A DNA stretch of 64,000 bases, taken from assembly GCA_020746875.1 (NCBI GenBank), contig JAGTJL010000005.1:2790001-2854000 (forward strand), written 5' to 3'. The DNA comes from Rhexocercosporidium sp. MPI-PUGE-AT-0058 (taxonomy: Eukaryota > Ascomycota > Leotiomycetes > Helotiales). The translations under genes were made by a program, and so were the position numbers. Every line of letters begins with the position of its first letter. The first letter of the stretch is position 1. Shown here one piece after another: positions 11,315 to 23,064 of this stretch. The notes below the pieces were generated by a model. The model had not been told where the DNA came from. It searched no databases and was given only the letters and a program-made list of their open reading frames with translations.

Positions 11315-14300
11315 ATGCCCTTCCCTGGGTACATGCAAGATCTCAGTCAGCTGATCGAGGATAAGGATTGCTTGATTCCCATTTCTTTAAGTACTGAAGG
11401 CAAACTTTCACCTTCAGAAAGCAGCTCTTCTGCGATTGCTACGCAAGATTCTCTTTCTAACACTGACCTGAGCACCAGTATTTGGGATGACTTAGCTCTA
11501 TTGATAGAGGCAGCGAATTCCACAGCTACTGCTGATCAGGAAGAAGTCGGAGTCGAGGCTGAAACTCGATTGACTAATCCATTTTTCTCAAATAGCCTGG
11601 AACAGGCAAACGAGGTTTGGAATCGTCCTGGAGCAGCGCTCTCTCGCATCATTTCTCCTTCTCACAATAATCATTTGAGTGTCGGCCAACATCAGTTGCT
11701 GGGACTGCTTATGGAAACTCTACAGGAGACAGCTCCGTCGGCTATATCAACACCCTCGTCTGGCATGATCTCCTCATTGCAGGACAAAATTTCTTCAACA
11801 GCCACCTCCTCACCGATCTCTACCCAACATCCTTCTCCCATGGTTTCTCAAGAACAGTATTCAGACGTGGCTCCAATCCCTGCAACCTCGATGGCACCGA
11901 CCGCTCCCGTCGTACCTGCTCGGCAAATCGATATAGTAAAGAGTCCTAGCGCGGTTCAAGCTTTCATATCTCCCGTTCCTCTCTTCTCGATGCCAGACGT
12001 GAATGCCGAGGTACCTGTCCATGCTTCTGCCATCCTTAAGGCAGCTCAAGATGCTGGCTGTGCCCCTGCGTCTGCCATTGATCTTATCCCAACAGTAACC
12101 GCTCTCGCAACTCGGACAACCGCGGACGTCATTGCGGATCTCAAGCGGACTCAGCAATATGGCTTTGCGTCACCCCAACCAAAGCGTCGGCTAGGCTCGT
12201 ACGCCAGTGTGCAGACTTCGACTATATCCGAGCAAGGATATTCCGATCAAGCTCCCTCAGAACTCGCTGAACTATCGATTGGTGGACCTGAGGAGGGGGG
12301 AGAAGGATTCGAAGATGACGAAGATGAGGATGACGATGCTCTTCCAGCAACTAGGCCACGCAAAATCAGCGAACGCAAACGCAAACTTAATGCCGTGGCT
12401 GAAGCTCACATGCAAAAGAGACTCGAGGGCTTGACTAAGGAAGCTACGAAGTCGCAGTCTCAGGACCAGCAGTCAACTAGATGGCTTGTCAAGCAGGCAG
12501 AGAAGCGAGAAATCATCTCGAATCCCCGTGAGTATCAAGTGGAATTGTTCAATAGAGCCGTCGAGAAAAATATCATCGCAGTCCTCGATACAGGTCAGTA
12601 TTCTGCTTGGTTTTCTACTCTGCATGCTGATAATTAGTTCAGGCTCCGGCAAAACACTCATTGCGTTACTGCTCCTGAGATACACCTTCGCCCAAGAACT
12701 CGAGGATAGAGCGAACAATCAGGAAAAACGAATCTCCTTCTTTCTGGTCGACTCTGTCCAGCTTGTTTTTCAACAGTACCATGTTTTGGAGTCTAACTTA
12801 GACCAACCTATGGAAATGCTCTGTGGAGACATGGGTGTCGACTTATGGAGTAAGGCCTTATGGGATAAGCACATCGAGAAAAATATGGTCATTGTTTGCA
12901 CTGCTGAAGTCTTGCGCCACGCTCTCCATCATTGTTTCGTATCCATGTCCCAGGTATGTTACTTAGGTTCATTTTGATTCTTGAAGGCTACTTTATGGCT
13001 TTTGACTGTGCGCTCAAACATGCTTGCAAGTAGTCTCAGCACTTGCAACTGCACCTGATTGTGTGCTAATCCGAGTTTTCATAGATCAACCTGCTCATCT
13101 TCGATGAAGCTCACCACGCCAAGAAGGATCACTCCTACGCGCGGATCATCAAGGACTTTTATATCCCTCACGAACCGTCCTGCCGTCCGAAAATATTTGG
13201 CATGACTGCCTCCCCAGTCGATGCACGTGTCGATGTTAAAAAGGCGGCTTTTGAACTAGAGGCCATTCTTCATTCGGAGATCTGTACTGCCATTGATACC
13301 AGTTTGCTGCAGTTTGCTGCTGGTTCCAAGCAAGAACAAGTGGCGAAATACGACCAACTACGCCCCGCACATGAGACGCCTCTCTATAAACAAATATATG
13401 AGAGATTCAAAGCCAACAGCGTCTTAAAGAAGCCACTCACGTTTGCCTATTATGCTACGAAGGAACTGGGTTCGTGGTGTGCGGACCAGGTTTGGCTATT
13501 TTGTCTCGCTGAAGAGGAAAGCAAGAAGTTGCAAGCAAAAACCGAACGAAAATATCATGCCAAGAAAGTCGCTGATCCCCTTGAGCTACTGGAGCAGAAA
13601 AAGTCTTTCATCGAGGAGGCTAAAAATGTCGTCAAGGCTCATGTCTTTGACCCTCCGGATTTTCACCCGGCGACAACATTGAAGGTCTCGAGAAACCTTT
13701 CCTCAAAAGTCGTCTTACTGATCAGATACTTAAGAGAGCGATTCGAGCGTCCGACTGACGATAAATGTATCGTTTTTGTTAACCAACGATACACTGCACG
13801 CCTGCTCGCTCACCTGTTTATGCAGCCTGGTGTTGGAACTCCCCATCTCAAGGTTGGGACATTGGTCGGCATGAGAAGTGGTGATGCTGGGGATTTGAAC
13901 CAGTCACATCACGATCAAGTTCTTGCCTTGTCTAACTTCCGTAAAGGCAAAATCAATTGCCTCTTCGCTACTTCTGTCGCAGAAGAGGGACTCGACATTC
14001 CAAACTGCAATCTCATCATTAGGTTCGATCTTTATTCGACTCTGATCCAATACATCCAGTCTCGCGGGCGCGCTCGGCACACCAATTCTCGATACATACA
14101 TATGTATGAGGCAGGGAACGCTGACCACATGCAAATCATGCTAGAAGTACGGAAAAATGAGAAAATTCTCAAGACCTTCTGCCAAAGCCTTCCCGAGGAT
14201 CGTCTACTGACCGGCAATGACTATGACATGGATCATTTCTTAGCCAAGGAGAAGAGCCATCGGGTCTACAAAACTCCCGCTGGAGCAAAGCTGACGTACA

Positions 14301-17072
14301 AAATGAGTCTAATGGTTCTTGCAAACTTTGTGGACTCCCTTGAGCACGGCAACGATACCAATTTTCAGCCGGAGTATGTGATGACAACCCAGAATAAGCA
14401 ATTCGTCTGCGAGGTTATTTTACCTTCGAATTCGCCCATCAGAGGTTCTATCGGCCGGCCTTGCTCAACTAAGCAAGTTGCGAAATGCTCCGCAGCCTTT
14501 GAGACATGCCTTGAGCTGGTCAAAGGAAACCATTTGGACGAGCACCTTCTGCCAACCTTTACCAAGCAACTTCCTGCCATGCGCAATGCTCTACTTGCTG
14601 TTGACTCCAAGAAGCGAGAAGCATATGGCATGAAGACGAAGCCAGCCTTGTGGTCTGTTAGTGGGCTTCCTGACCAGCTTTTTGTCACGGTGTTGAAGCT
14701 GTCAAACCCAGAAGCTCTAGAACGACCTTCTCAACCCTTACTTCTCTTGACACGATCAAAATTGCCCCAACTTCCTTCATTCTTCCTCCACTTCGGAGCT
14801 GGCCGACATTCTTCTGTCGACTGGGTCTCACTTTCACAGCCGATCATGGTTTCCCCAGACCTCGTCGCCAAGGTCAATATATTTACTCTCTGCATCTTTC
14901 ACGATGTTTTCAGCAAGGAGTATGAAGCAAATGTATTAAAGATGCCATACTTCTTGGCCCCCGCTCTCAATTCCAGCCGCGTCATCTATGCCGATGTCGA
15001 CCCAAACTCCCTTGTCGCCTGGAATGACCTGCAATCTGTCGTGGACCATCAAGCCAAATGGGGCGAGAATCCATGGGACAACCTAGCTTGGAAGACTGAA
15101 CCCGATGAGTTCTTTAGAGATAAGTTCATCGTCGATCCTTATGATGGTTCGCGGAAGTTGTGGAGTGTCGGCGTGACACCGGACCATGTGCCGATGGGCC
15201 CAGTTCCACCAAACAGTGCTGCTCGAAAGGGCACTAGGAAAAACAACGACAACATTATGGAATACAGTTGTAGCCTGTGGGCAAAAGCCAGAACTCGCCG
15301 TACTTTTGATGAGACTCAACGTGTCATCGAGGCTGAATTCATCTCACTCCGTCGTAATCTGCTTGACGAATTCGATACTCCAGAGGAAGACGGCCCCAAG
15401 AAGTGCTTCGTAATTCTAGAACCGCTCAAGATATCTCCAGTAAGTCTCACTCTTCTAAATGTAATTGTTGATGGCCAATCCGAGGTAGCTTCCAGCAACC
15501 GTCGTCGCCATGGCATACGTCTTCCCCGCTATTATTCACCGTTTGGAATCTTACCTGATTGCCCTCGAGGCTTGCGACTTGCTCCACCTCAAGATCAGCC
15601 CGGATCTGGCTCTCGAGGCCTGTACCAAGGACTCCGACAATTCCGAAGATCACGGTGCCGAGCAAGTCAACTTCCAGCGTGGCATGGGTAAAAACTACGA
15701 ACGTCTCGAGTTCCTCGGGGACTGTTTCTTGAAAATGGCTACCTCAATCTCTCTTTTCGGAATTCATCCAGAGAACGACGAGTACAGCTATCACGTCGAC
15801 CGTATGTTGTTGATTTGCAACAAGAATCTGAAGGACAATGCCATGAAGCTGAAGCTTTATGAGTACATCCGCTCCCAGAGCTTCAGTCGCCGAGCATGGT
15901 ATCCTGAGGGTTTGGTACTAAAGAAGGGCAAGACTGCTACTGCTCCTAATACCCACAAGCTTGGCGACAAGAGTATTGCCGATGTTTGCGAAGCTATGAT
16001 CGGGGCAGCTTTGTTGACATATCACGAAACCAAGAATATGGACACTGCAGTCCGGGCTGTCACTGAGCTTGTTTCCAGCGAGAATCATCAAGTCACCTGC
16101 TTTGCCGATTACTACAAACTGTACAAGAAACCCAAGTACCAAATCGCCGCAGCTACAGAAATGCAGCGCAACCTAGCATGGCAACTCGAGCAAAAGCATC
16201 CATACCACTTTAACTACCCTCGCCTGGCCCGGTCAGCTTTCACACATCCATCCTATCCATACTCATACGAAAACGTACCCAGTTACCAACGTCTGGAGTT
16301 CCTTGGTGACTCCCTCCTCGACATGGTCTGCGTCAACTTCCTCTTTCACAACTTCCCCGACAAAGACCCGCAATGGCTCACCGAGCACAAGATGGCCATG
16401 GTCTCCAACCAGTTCCTTGGCGCTCTCTGTGTTGCTCTAGGATTCCACACCCACCTCCTCCTGTTCAACGCCGGCTTCCAAAAGCAAATCTCCGACTACG
16501 TAACCGACATCACCGAAGCTCGCAAACAAGCCGAAGAGGACGCCGTGCGCGCTGGAAAGTCTCCCCAAGACTGCAACCCAGACTACTGGGTCTCCGTACG
16601 CCAACCCCCGAAATGCCTTCCTGATATTGTGGAAGCTTACATTGGCGCCATTTTCGTGGACTCAGAATACAACTACGGCGTCGCAGAGGAATTCTTCGAT
16701 CGCCACATCAAGTGGTATTTCCTCGAGATGTCTATCTACGACTCCTTCGCCAACAAGCACCCAACGACTTTCCTCACCAAATTCCTACAGATCAACATGG
16801 GCTGCGCGGATTGGAGCGTTATGACACGCGAGTTGAAGAATGTTGACGGCAGTAAGCCAACCATCGTCGCCATGGTTGTGGTGCACGGCAAGGTTGTCGC
16901 TGATGCCCAGGCCGAGAGCTCGAGATACGCGAAGGTTGCTGCGGCGAAGAAGACGATGAACCTCCTGAGTGGTCTGCCCCTCCCAGAGTTTAGGGATACA
17001 TATCAGTGTGATTGCAAGCCGGAGGATGTGGATGGCAGTGAGGATGCGGAGGTCCATGGCACTGCTGTCTAG
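11315..17072 (+). CDS. dcl1: Dicer-like protein 1
   Basis: Four exons: 11315-12593, 12643-12953, 13085-15439, 15489-17072; 1842 aa. It cuts long dsRNA into small interfering RNAs for quelling-type silencing and antiviral defence. Order of domains: a low-complexity Ser/Thr-rich leader to about residue 330 with an acidic run; helicase with P-loop DTGSGKT, completed across intron 1 (about 425-431); DEAH box in IFDEAHH (about 537-540); helicase C-terminal lobe ending SRGRARH (about 860); Dicer dimerisation fold; PAZ-like region (about 1080-1230). RNase IIIa follows with YERLEFLGDCF and the D/E pair of SIADVCEAMIGAAL, then RNase IIIb with YQRLEFLGDS and PDIVEAYIGAIFVD. A dsRNA-binding domain follows from about 1735, with a YQCDC tail. 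All catalytic acids are present, so it looks active. DCL1 rather than DCL2 is inferred from the dsRBD, the Cys tail and the DCL1-like text around IISNPREYQVELF. Confidence 0.94.
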
Positions 17073-18095
17073 GTTTGGGAAGGTACTCCAGTCTGCATTT
17101 CCTTCAGCGAGCGTTAGCTATCATTTGTTTTTCCTTCTCTTGAGCGAGAATTTGAGACTTTGAGCATCTGCATCGAGCGTAATGGGATATGAATGATGAT
17201 CAATGCGTGCATGAAAGCAATGGAGTTAGTCATGAGTCTGCAATTCTTCGCAGTAGTTTAGAAAGGTCTGCGCCGAAATGAAAGAGTCGTGATGCACGTC
17301 GTGCGCCGCATCCTTTCACAAAACTTTTATCTCAAAAGCCAAATATTTAATTGCATTACCTATGTGACCAGTGAAGCTTACTCTCCATGTGCTGCAGTAC
17401 CCCATGTCTATGTAGCCTTTCTTTGAGGCGTACTAGATGTCTCCAGTGCTGTCACCTGAAAAATCAAGGAGCTCGTAAAGGGCCGCCCATGTACCCACTG
17501 CTCTCGACATATCTTCCCGAACCAATTTTTGGGAGGGGGGAAGGAAAGCACGGAAGGCCCATCCATTTATTTCATTCTCCTTTTTCTCCCCAACCATTTT
17601 TGGAAAGAAAACGTGAGGGTATGAAAGGAATGTTCCAGTGCAAACTTCAGATCATGAGAGATCAAAAGGAGAAGTTGAAGACCCTTCGGACTTTGATTTC
17701 TCGATATTATGGCAAACCTTCGTGAGTTTCGTCATGTACGCGATTCTTAATAACTGAGTATGGGGCTTGAACTCTGAATGATGAGATGACGCAAAGAATG
17801 GAAGGCTCAGAGATGCTTGAGAGGTTTGAAAGCTGACATAATTAGGCGCCTCTGGAATAAATGTGGCGAGGTTCGAGGAGTAGTCCGGATGCTCATTCGG
17901 TCGACTGGCCATCTACGTAGCTGGACGCTTCTTTGGATTGGATGTGCAGTCCATAAGTCGGCGTTTGGGTGGGATAAGTCTTGAAGTTACACCTTGTTTC
18001 TGAGCAGGACCTGAAGGTAGACATATCAGATCCTCGGCGGAGCCAGTCTGAGCAGAAGCAATAGGCTCTTCTGGAGTAACAGTGCCATTTCTGAG
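17073..18095. other. Intergenic, no supported gene
   Basis: About 1 kb between the convergent dcl1 gene and a broken BTB copy. Short open frames only; no recognisable family, RNA or repeat. Confidence 0.55.
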
Positions 18096-19163
18096 CTACA
18101 TGTGTCTGATGTGGCATTCGAGGGTGGGGTCCGGGATGTCTTTCATGATCTCCTCAACCTTTTTTTTTTGGGCATACCACCATAGATGAAATTGGGACAT
18201 GGCACTCTCATCACATAGAGGACTGAGGTCGAGATCTTCGATGAGTTCTGCTATGGTCGTGACGGAATCAACAATGTCCCTTGGTTGCTTCCGAAGCCAC
18301 AGATTGCGCTTGCTCAGCTCGGAGATCAGGGTGGCATGGACATGAGGCCTACAGCGCTCATCGCCGCAAATGCTGGCTGGATGTCTCTTAACTTAGTGGC
18401 CTGAGCGTATGGAACCGCCAGAAGCTTCTTAAGAGTATCTTCTCGGATTCGCTGGACACTTTCTGCACTCAAAAATCAGCATTACTTCTCCAATACTTCA
18501 TGCTCCGACGAAACGCACCAACCAACTTGCCTGGCAGAATGGAATCATCGCTCTCGAGAGTGCCATTCGCCTGGATACGAGACTTCAATACCAAGTTCTT
18601 TGCCAGCTGCCGAAAGATAGTCACTGAACCGAATGCCCATACAATGTATGCCTTGCGTCTAGCATCGCAACAAGCAATGGCAATCGGGTATCGTAGAGCT
18701 GCTTGCACCAGCCGCGTTGAACAAATTTGGCGAGATGAACACAGTCGTACTGCTTGCAGAGAAGCGCAATGTTATAGAGTGGCAGGATTGAGCCTTTGAA
18801 TGATGTGGGAACACTGGTGAACTGCAGGTGGACGATACGGAGGAGGACTAAGAGAGCTTCGCCATCATCATCGCTGAAGTCGAGCTCCTTCACTGGACCA
18901 CCACCTTCGCTCGACCAAGGTGGATAGAGAAACATCTTCCAGACTTGACATTCATGAACATGATTAGCTCTTAGTCCTCTCAAGTAGCTAGAATCGTGGA
19001 AATCTTGGATTGGGAAATTGCATACCGAACTTGCTGAGGCCATGCAGCCGCTGACGACTTTGCCTCTGATCACCTCGTCGTTGAAAGTAACCCTGATAGT
19101 GACATCCCCGCCGTCAAAGCTAAATGGGTTCTCCTGGGGTGGGGTGACACGACGCAGCGACAT
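18096..19163 (-). pseudogene. BTB/POZ family copy 1 (frameshifted)
   Basis: Homologous to the intact copy at 26973-28164. The start at 19163 gives the shared family opening (ENPFSFDGGDVTIRV), then SGCMASAS, an interruption around 18950-19030 that may be an intron with unclear borders, and KMFLYPPW. The next blocks are LDFSDDDGEALLVLLRIVH and IALLCKQYDCVHLAKFVQ. Near 18,700 the reading frame shifts: the family block AYIVWAFGSVTIFRQLAKNL continues in another frame. An intron at the family's conserved position follows (VG with GTGCGT donor, TGCAG acceptor near 18,465), then a second frame change near 18,390 before RCRPHVHATLISELSKRNLW. The tail ends HIRHM and stops at 18096. Two frameshifts argue for a pseudogene; assembly error is the alternative. 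Confidence 0.7.
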
Positions 19164-19626
19164 ATCTGACGTTCGTGACCTGCTTAGCTCTATCACCGAG
19201 GCGTGTTCTGCCTTCGTGATTGTGGTGAGATATCTGATAGTTGTTAAAATTTGTAATGGGAGTTGAAATTGAATTGAAATTTAGGAGTCAAAGAGTCAAA
19301 GAAGATTTGAATTAAGTGAAACCTTGAAGTGGAAAGGAAAGGAGCGAGGACGAGGGGGACTTTGCAGATGGTGAGGATCAGCCAAACGAGAAAGACTTGA
19401 CTTGGGAAACATTCACCCTTTGCAAATACAAATCCTCAAGTGTCGTTGTTTTGCTCATCAAAGATATACACGAATTTAACAGGCACCAAGCATCTTGACT
19501 GAAAGCTAGACTTCAAAGCGCTCTTTGTATTCCTTATAAAGCCTTTAGACTCGTTCGTCGTCTTCGTGAAATTCTCAAATTTGAGACACCAACTCCACAC
19601 ATTCCTCCCCTCGATCTCGGCTGGAT
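19164..19626. other. Short intergenic gap
   Basis: AT-rich spacer upstream of BTB copy 1 and downstream of the cysteine-rich peptide gene. No gene or repeat recognised. Confidence 0.55.
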
Positions 19627-19907
19627 CTATGGACAGCCACGGCATCCATTCTAAAGAACCGTCAACCGTTAGCATCAGTAGATGTCAATTACAGTGAGAG
19701 GACAAACTGTGGGTAAGAAGGAAAGGAAAGGCATCTTACACAGCAGTATTCAATATGCCCTCCTGAACAGGTGCAGCAGCCATTACCGCTGCATCCTCGT
19801 TTCTCAACGCCATCGGCGGGGAAGACGGGCTCTCCTGGAGCGGGAAAAGTCAAGGCAGTGACGGTCGTTGCCAAACCGACGATGAAAGCAACAGTGAGGA
19901 ACTTCAT
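19627..19907 (-). CDS. Small secreted cysteine-rich peptide with pro-region
   Basis: Two exons, 19907-19740 and 19650-19627. The 89-bp intron has a GTAAGA donor, a TGCTAAC branch and a TTTAG acceptor. The product is 63 aa. A signal peptide (MKFLTVAFIVGLATTVTA) is followed by a short pro-segment ending in a Kex2-type KR at residues 36-37. The predicted mature part is 26 residues with eight cysteines in the order C-CC-C-CC-C-C, and the last two come from the tiny second exon. Size, cysteine density and processing resemble fungal small secreted proteins (effector, pheromone-like or antimicrobial), but I match it to no named family and infer no activity. It sits in the decaying BTB region, between copy 1 and a MITE-like element. 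A TATA-like box lies upstream. Confidence 0.8.
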
Positions 19908-20024
19908 GTTTTTGTTGGTTATGTGGGTTGATAGGCTAAGGTTTGGTGGGTTGTTATGAGTTTTGATAAAGACAAGAGATGTGGTGGATGTCAAATTCTT
20001 AGATAGAGGCTGAGGAAGATGGGC

Positions 20025-20032
20025 ATTATATA
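20025..20032 (-). promoter_or_regulatory. TATA-like box of the cysteine-rich peptide gene
   Basis: On the minus strand TATATAAT lies about 118 bases before the start codon at 19907, a reasonable distance for a fungal core promoter. Confidence 0.5.
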
Positions 20033-20385
20033 GAAACGGGTCGAGGGTCAGTTCTTAAGTTTGCCAGTACAGATGATCCCCAAGCAGCTTCACAGAGAGG
20101 TTCCGAATAGTTAGACTTCACTCAAAGTAATGAAGGTTTTTATGGCGAAACCTTGATTCAACTGTCATGCGAGCTAATAGCCAGAGCATATACTCCACTT
20201 TTACTCCTCTCTTGAGTACTTTCGTACACACCGCAATTTTGGAAGTTATACTTTACGTTGCCAGTACGGAGGAACTTTCCAGGCTTACAAGTCAACCCCA
20301 AACAGATTCAAGCATTTTCAAGGTGTTTTACCTTCCCCTGTATTCCCTTCAATTAGTGGACTGAAATGGATCCTCTCTACTACGT

Positions 20386-20537
20386 AAGGGGGTGGACAGT
20401 GGGTCTCGTCCATCCAAGTATTCTGCCTTACCTTTTAGGGAAGGTCATGGACAAAATTCTAGAAATCCATACCATTGATTGGGAGAAGAACCTCCTGGTC
20501 TGACAAGGGCGGACGAGACCCACTGTCCACCCCCTTT
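20386..20537. mobile_element. MITE-like element with perfect terminal inverted repeats
   Basis: Bases 20386-20411 and 20511-20536 are perfect inverted repeats of 26 bp (read inward: AAGGGGGTGGACAGTGGGTC, then TCGTCC). Both ends are flanked by CGTA (20383-20386 and 20538-20541), a possible short target duplication whose exact edge overlaps the repeat. The interior of about 100 bp has no coding capacity. This fits a non-autonomous DNA-transposon derivative; the superfamily cannot be told from one copy. Confidence 0.75.
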
Positions 20538-20541
20538 CGTA

Positions 20542-21221
20542 CTTCGTGTGTGAAATGACCCAGATTTTATCTATTAAAGAGAAGACTGAGTGGATCGGAT
20601 TATCTTATTGGCTTATATCCCTTGTCAAGTGGAATATTCTAGTATTACGCACAGATGCTAAGTCTTTGATTACTTCGTATTTGGGCACGCACCAAAATAC
20701 AACGATATTTAAAGAACCAATAAACCTTCTACAGCTGGTAGTAGATAGCCCCATTCTTAGTCCACCAAATCAGGGGAGTTTGCATGATTAGCGAAGGAGG
20801 GTTCAAATCCAAGGTACCCTCGCATTCCGCTTGACTCGTATGATGAAAAGTATCAATCCTTGATATGCAGAAAGAGGAGGACAGGGAATGATTGAATTTT
20901 CTTAGCGAGGAAGGCCCAAGAGGAGTCCAAATTACACCCCAGATTGTTTATACTTATTAGTGACAGATACTCTGGAATATGGAGGCTGGAACTAGAGTTC
21001 AATGGTTGTAGGGGTTGTAAAGTTCGGAGAACTTTATTAGGTTTCGGTATTCGGGGGAATCGTTTCCAATAGAAGGTTTGGAAACGTCAACAAAGAACTT
21101 CAAGCTTCATGGGGCTAGAGGTTGCAGTTGGTCTGGAGAAAGACTTTCAGCTCTCGCTCATTATCATCATCACCTCAACGCTTCCTCTCAAGCTAAATTC
21201 ACCTCGGATCATAATACAAAC
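20542..21221. other. Intergenic spacer after the MITE-like element
   Basis: AT-rich, with short open frames only. GGTTCAAATCC at 20800-20810 matches a tRNA B-box, but no cloverleaf could be folded around it. The last few hundred bases are presumably the promoter of the arylsulfotransferase-like gene. Confidence 0.5.
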
Positions 21222-23064
21222 ATGAGTTCTTTATCGGACGACGCCACCACTCCTCGGACATCACGATTTTTCTCCGTAAGTCCTGTCCTTTCTTCACATT
21301 TGCAGAAGTTAATTAGCTAATGGTTATCCTATGTTCTCTTACAGCGTCCCGACATTCAATCGCCAATCTTAGATGTCAGAATACACGACCCAAACCTCAC
21401 AAGTGATGGATACATCTTTATCGCCCCTTTTAATACCGTCCAATCCGGGCCCTGCATACATGATAGCAATGGGGTAAGTCCGCCCAGGGTTATCGCTGCA
21501 TACTTTCACACCGCGTCATACCTTTACTGACAATAAACTTTAAATATAGAGTTTAGTCTGGTCTGGTCACGGAGTTGCTGGTCCAGCAAATGTCTACAAC
21601 TTCCATGTCTGCTCGTATCAGGGAGAGGATCACCTCTGTTTCCATGCCGGGACACAAACTCGAACATATTCTAAGGGTCATGGAGTTATAATGAACAATC
21701 GGTATCAGACTGTTAAAACTGTCCATACTGCTTCGGAGGGGCTGCCAAGTGATCTACATGAGTTTCGATTGAACGACAATGGAGAAACAGCACTCATGAC
21801 CTTTTATCAACCGACGCAATTTGATCTCAGCAGGTTTGGCTTCACTTCGGGACTAGGGTGTGTTTTAGATTCCATATTCCAAGAAGTCAATACAACTTCC
21901 AAGGAACTATTGTTCGAATGGCGATCTCTCGACCATATTCCGCCGGATATGAGTTACCATGCCCTCAATATCAGCGCGGAGGGGCAAACCCCCGAAACTG
22001 CATGGGATTACTTCCACATCAACTCAATAGACAGGAATCGGGTTGGAGACTATCTCATCTCCGCGCGCCATACCAATTGTGTATATAAGATCTCACACCG
22101 AACTGGGTCAGTGCTCTGGGAGCTGCAAGGCAAGAATTCTAACTTCGAATTGTCGGGATTCAATTTCTCATGGCAGCATGACGCACGCTGGATATCAGAG
22201 AATGAGACCACCTCTGTGTTATCTCTTTTTGACAACTCTCGGCGAAGTCACCAGGAGGTAGGTACCTCATATTCTTCTGGCAAAATCATCACTCTCAACC
22301 ACATCACGAACAACGCAATGTTGGATAAGGTGGTCAGGTCACCAGACACGTCTACTGGACATCTTTCGACTGAAAGCCAGGGGAATATGCAAACTCTTTC
22401 GAACTCGAATATCTTCTTCGGCTGGGGTGCAGAAGCACATATATCGGAACACCTTCCTGATGGGACGCCAATTTGGCATGCTATTTTCGGAGAAGAGCAT
22501 GATCCTAATAGCTATCGAGCGTTCAAGGCACCATGGAAGGGTGATCCAGGTTTGACAATTCCGGCAGTCTGGGCGTATGGACGGACAAACTCATCTCGTA
22601 CTGTACTGTATGTGAGCTGGAATGGTGCAACGGAGGTTGGAGCTTGGAACGTGTATGTTGGTGAGTTTTCTGGTAGCTCACTCGAGCTTCATGCAGTTCA
22701 GACACCGAAGGATGGATTTGAGACGACCATAGTCCTGGATCATCACCATCCGTGGGTCATTGTTGAAGCAGTTGGCAAAGATGGAAATGGAATTCGGAAC
22801 TCCTCTCTGTCGAAGACATTTATTCCCGGAGATGAGATCCTACCATTCTGCGGCGAGATGCATTGCCTTGGACCTCTAACAAAGGAAATCAGTAAAACAT
22901 CGGCTGAAGGCCTCAATCTATCCAATTTTGAATTGTGGATTGCCGCTGTCTTGGTGGCGACTGTTTTGATTGCGACGGGTGCGCATCTTTGGACCGGGCG
23001 GGGAGGGCAGAGAAGTGCAAAATATATCAAAGTCGAAAATCATCAAAGCAACTCCACGCTCTAG
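21222..23064 (+). CDS. Arylsulfotransferase-like (ASST family) membrane protein
   Basis: Three exons: 21222-21275, 21345-21473, 21550-23064, all phase 0; 565 aa. Matches the fungal ASST-like beta-propeller family in its ordered motifs: DLHEFRLNDNGETALMTFYQ, DSIFQEV, LLFEWRSLDHI, WDYFHINSIDRN, GDYLISARH, SGFNFSWQHDARWI, GWGAEAHISEH. Bacterial members move sulfate between phenols. The fungal ones are largely uncharacterised, so the activity is only a family guess. A transmembrane segment (LWIAAVLVATVLIATGAHLW, about residues 525-545) is followed by a short basic tail. No signal peptide is visible behind the first ATG, which is unusual; an upstream exon may have been missed. There are many N-glycosylation sequons, consistent with a lumenal or extracellular domain. 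Confidence 0.85.

Noticed and set aside
20800..20810. GGTTCAAATCC, a match to a tRNA internal B-box
   Set aside because: No acceptor, D or anticodon stem could be paired upstream; probably chance or an ancient tRNA-derived scrap.
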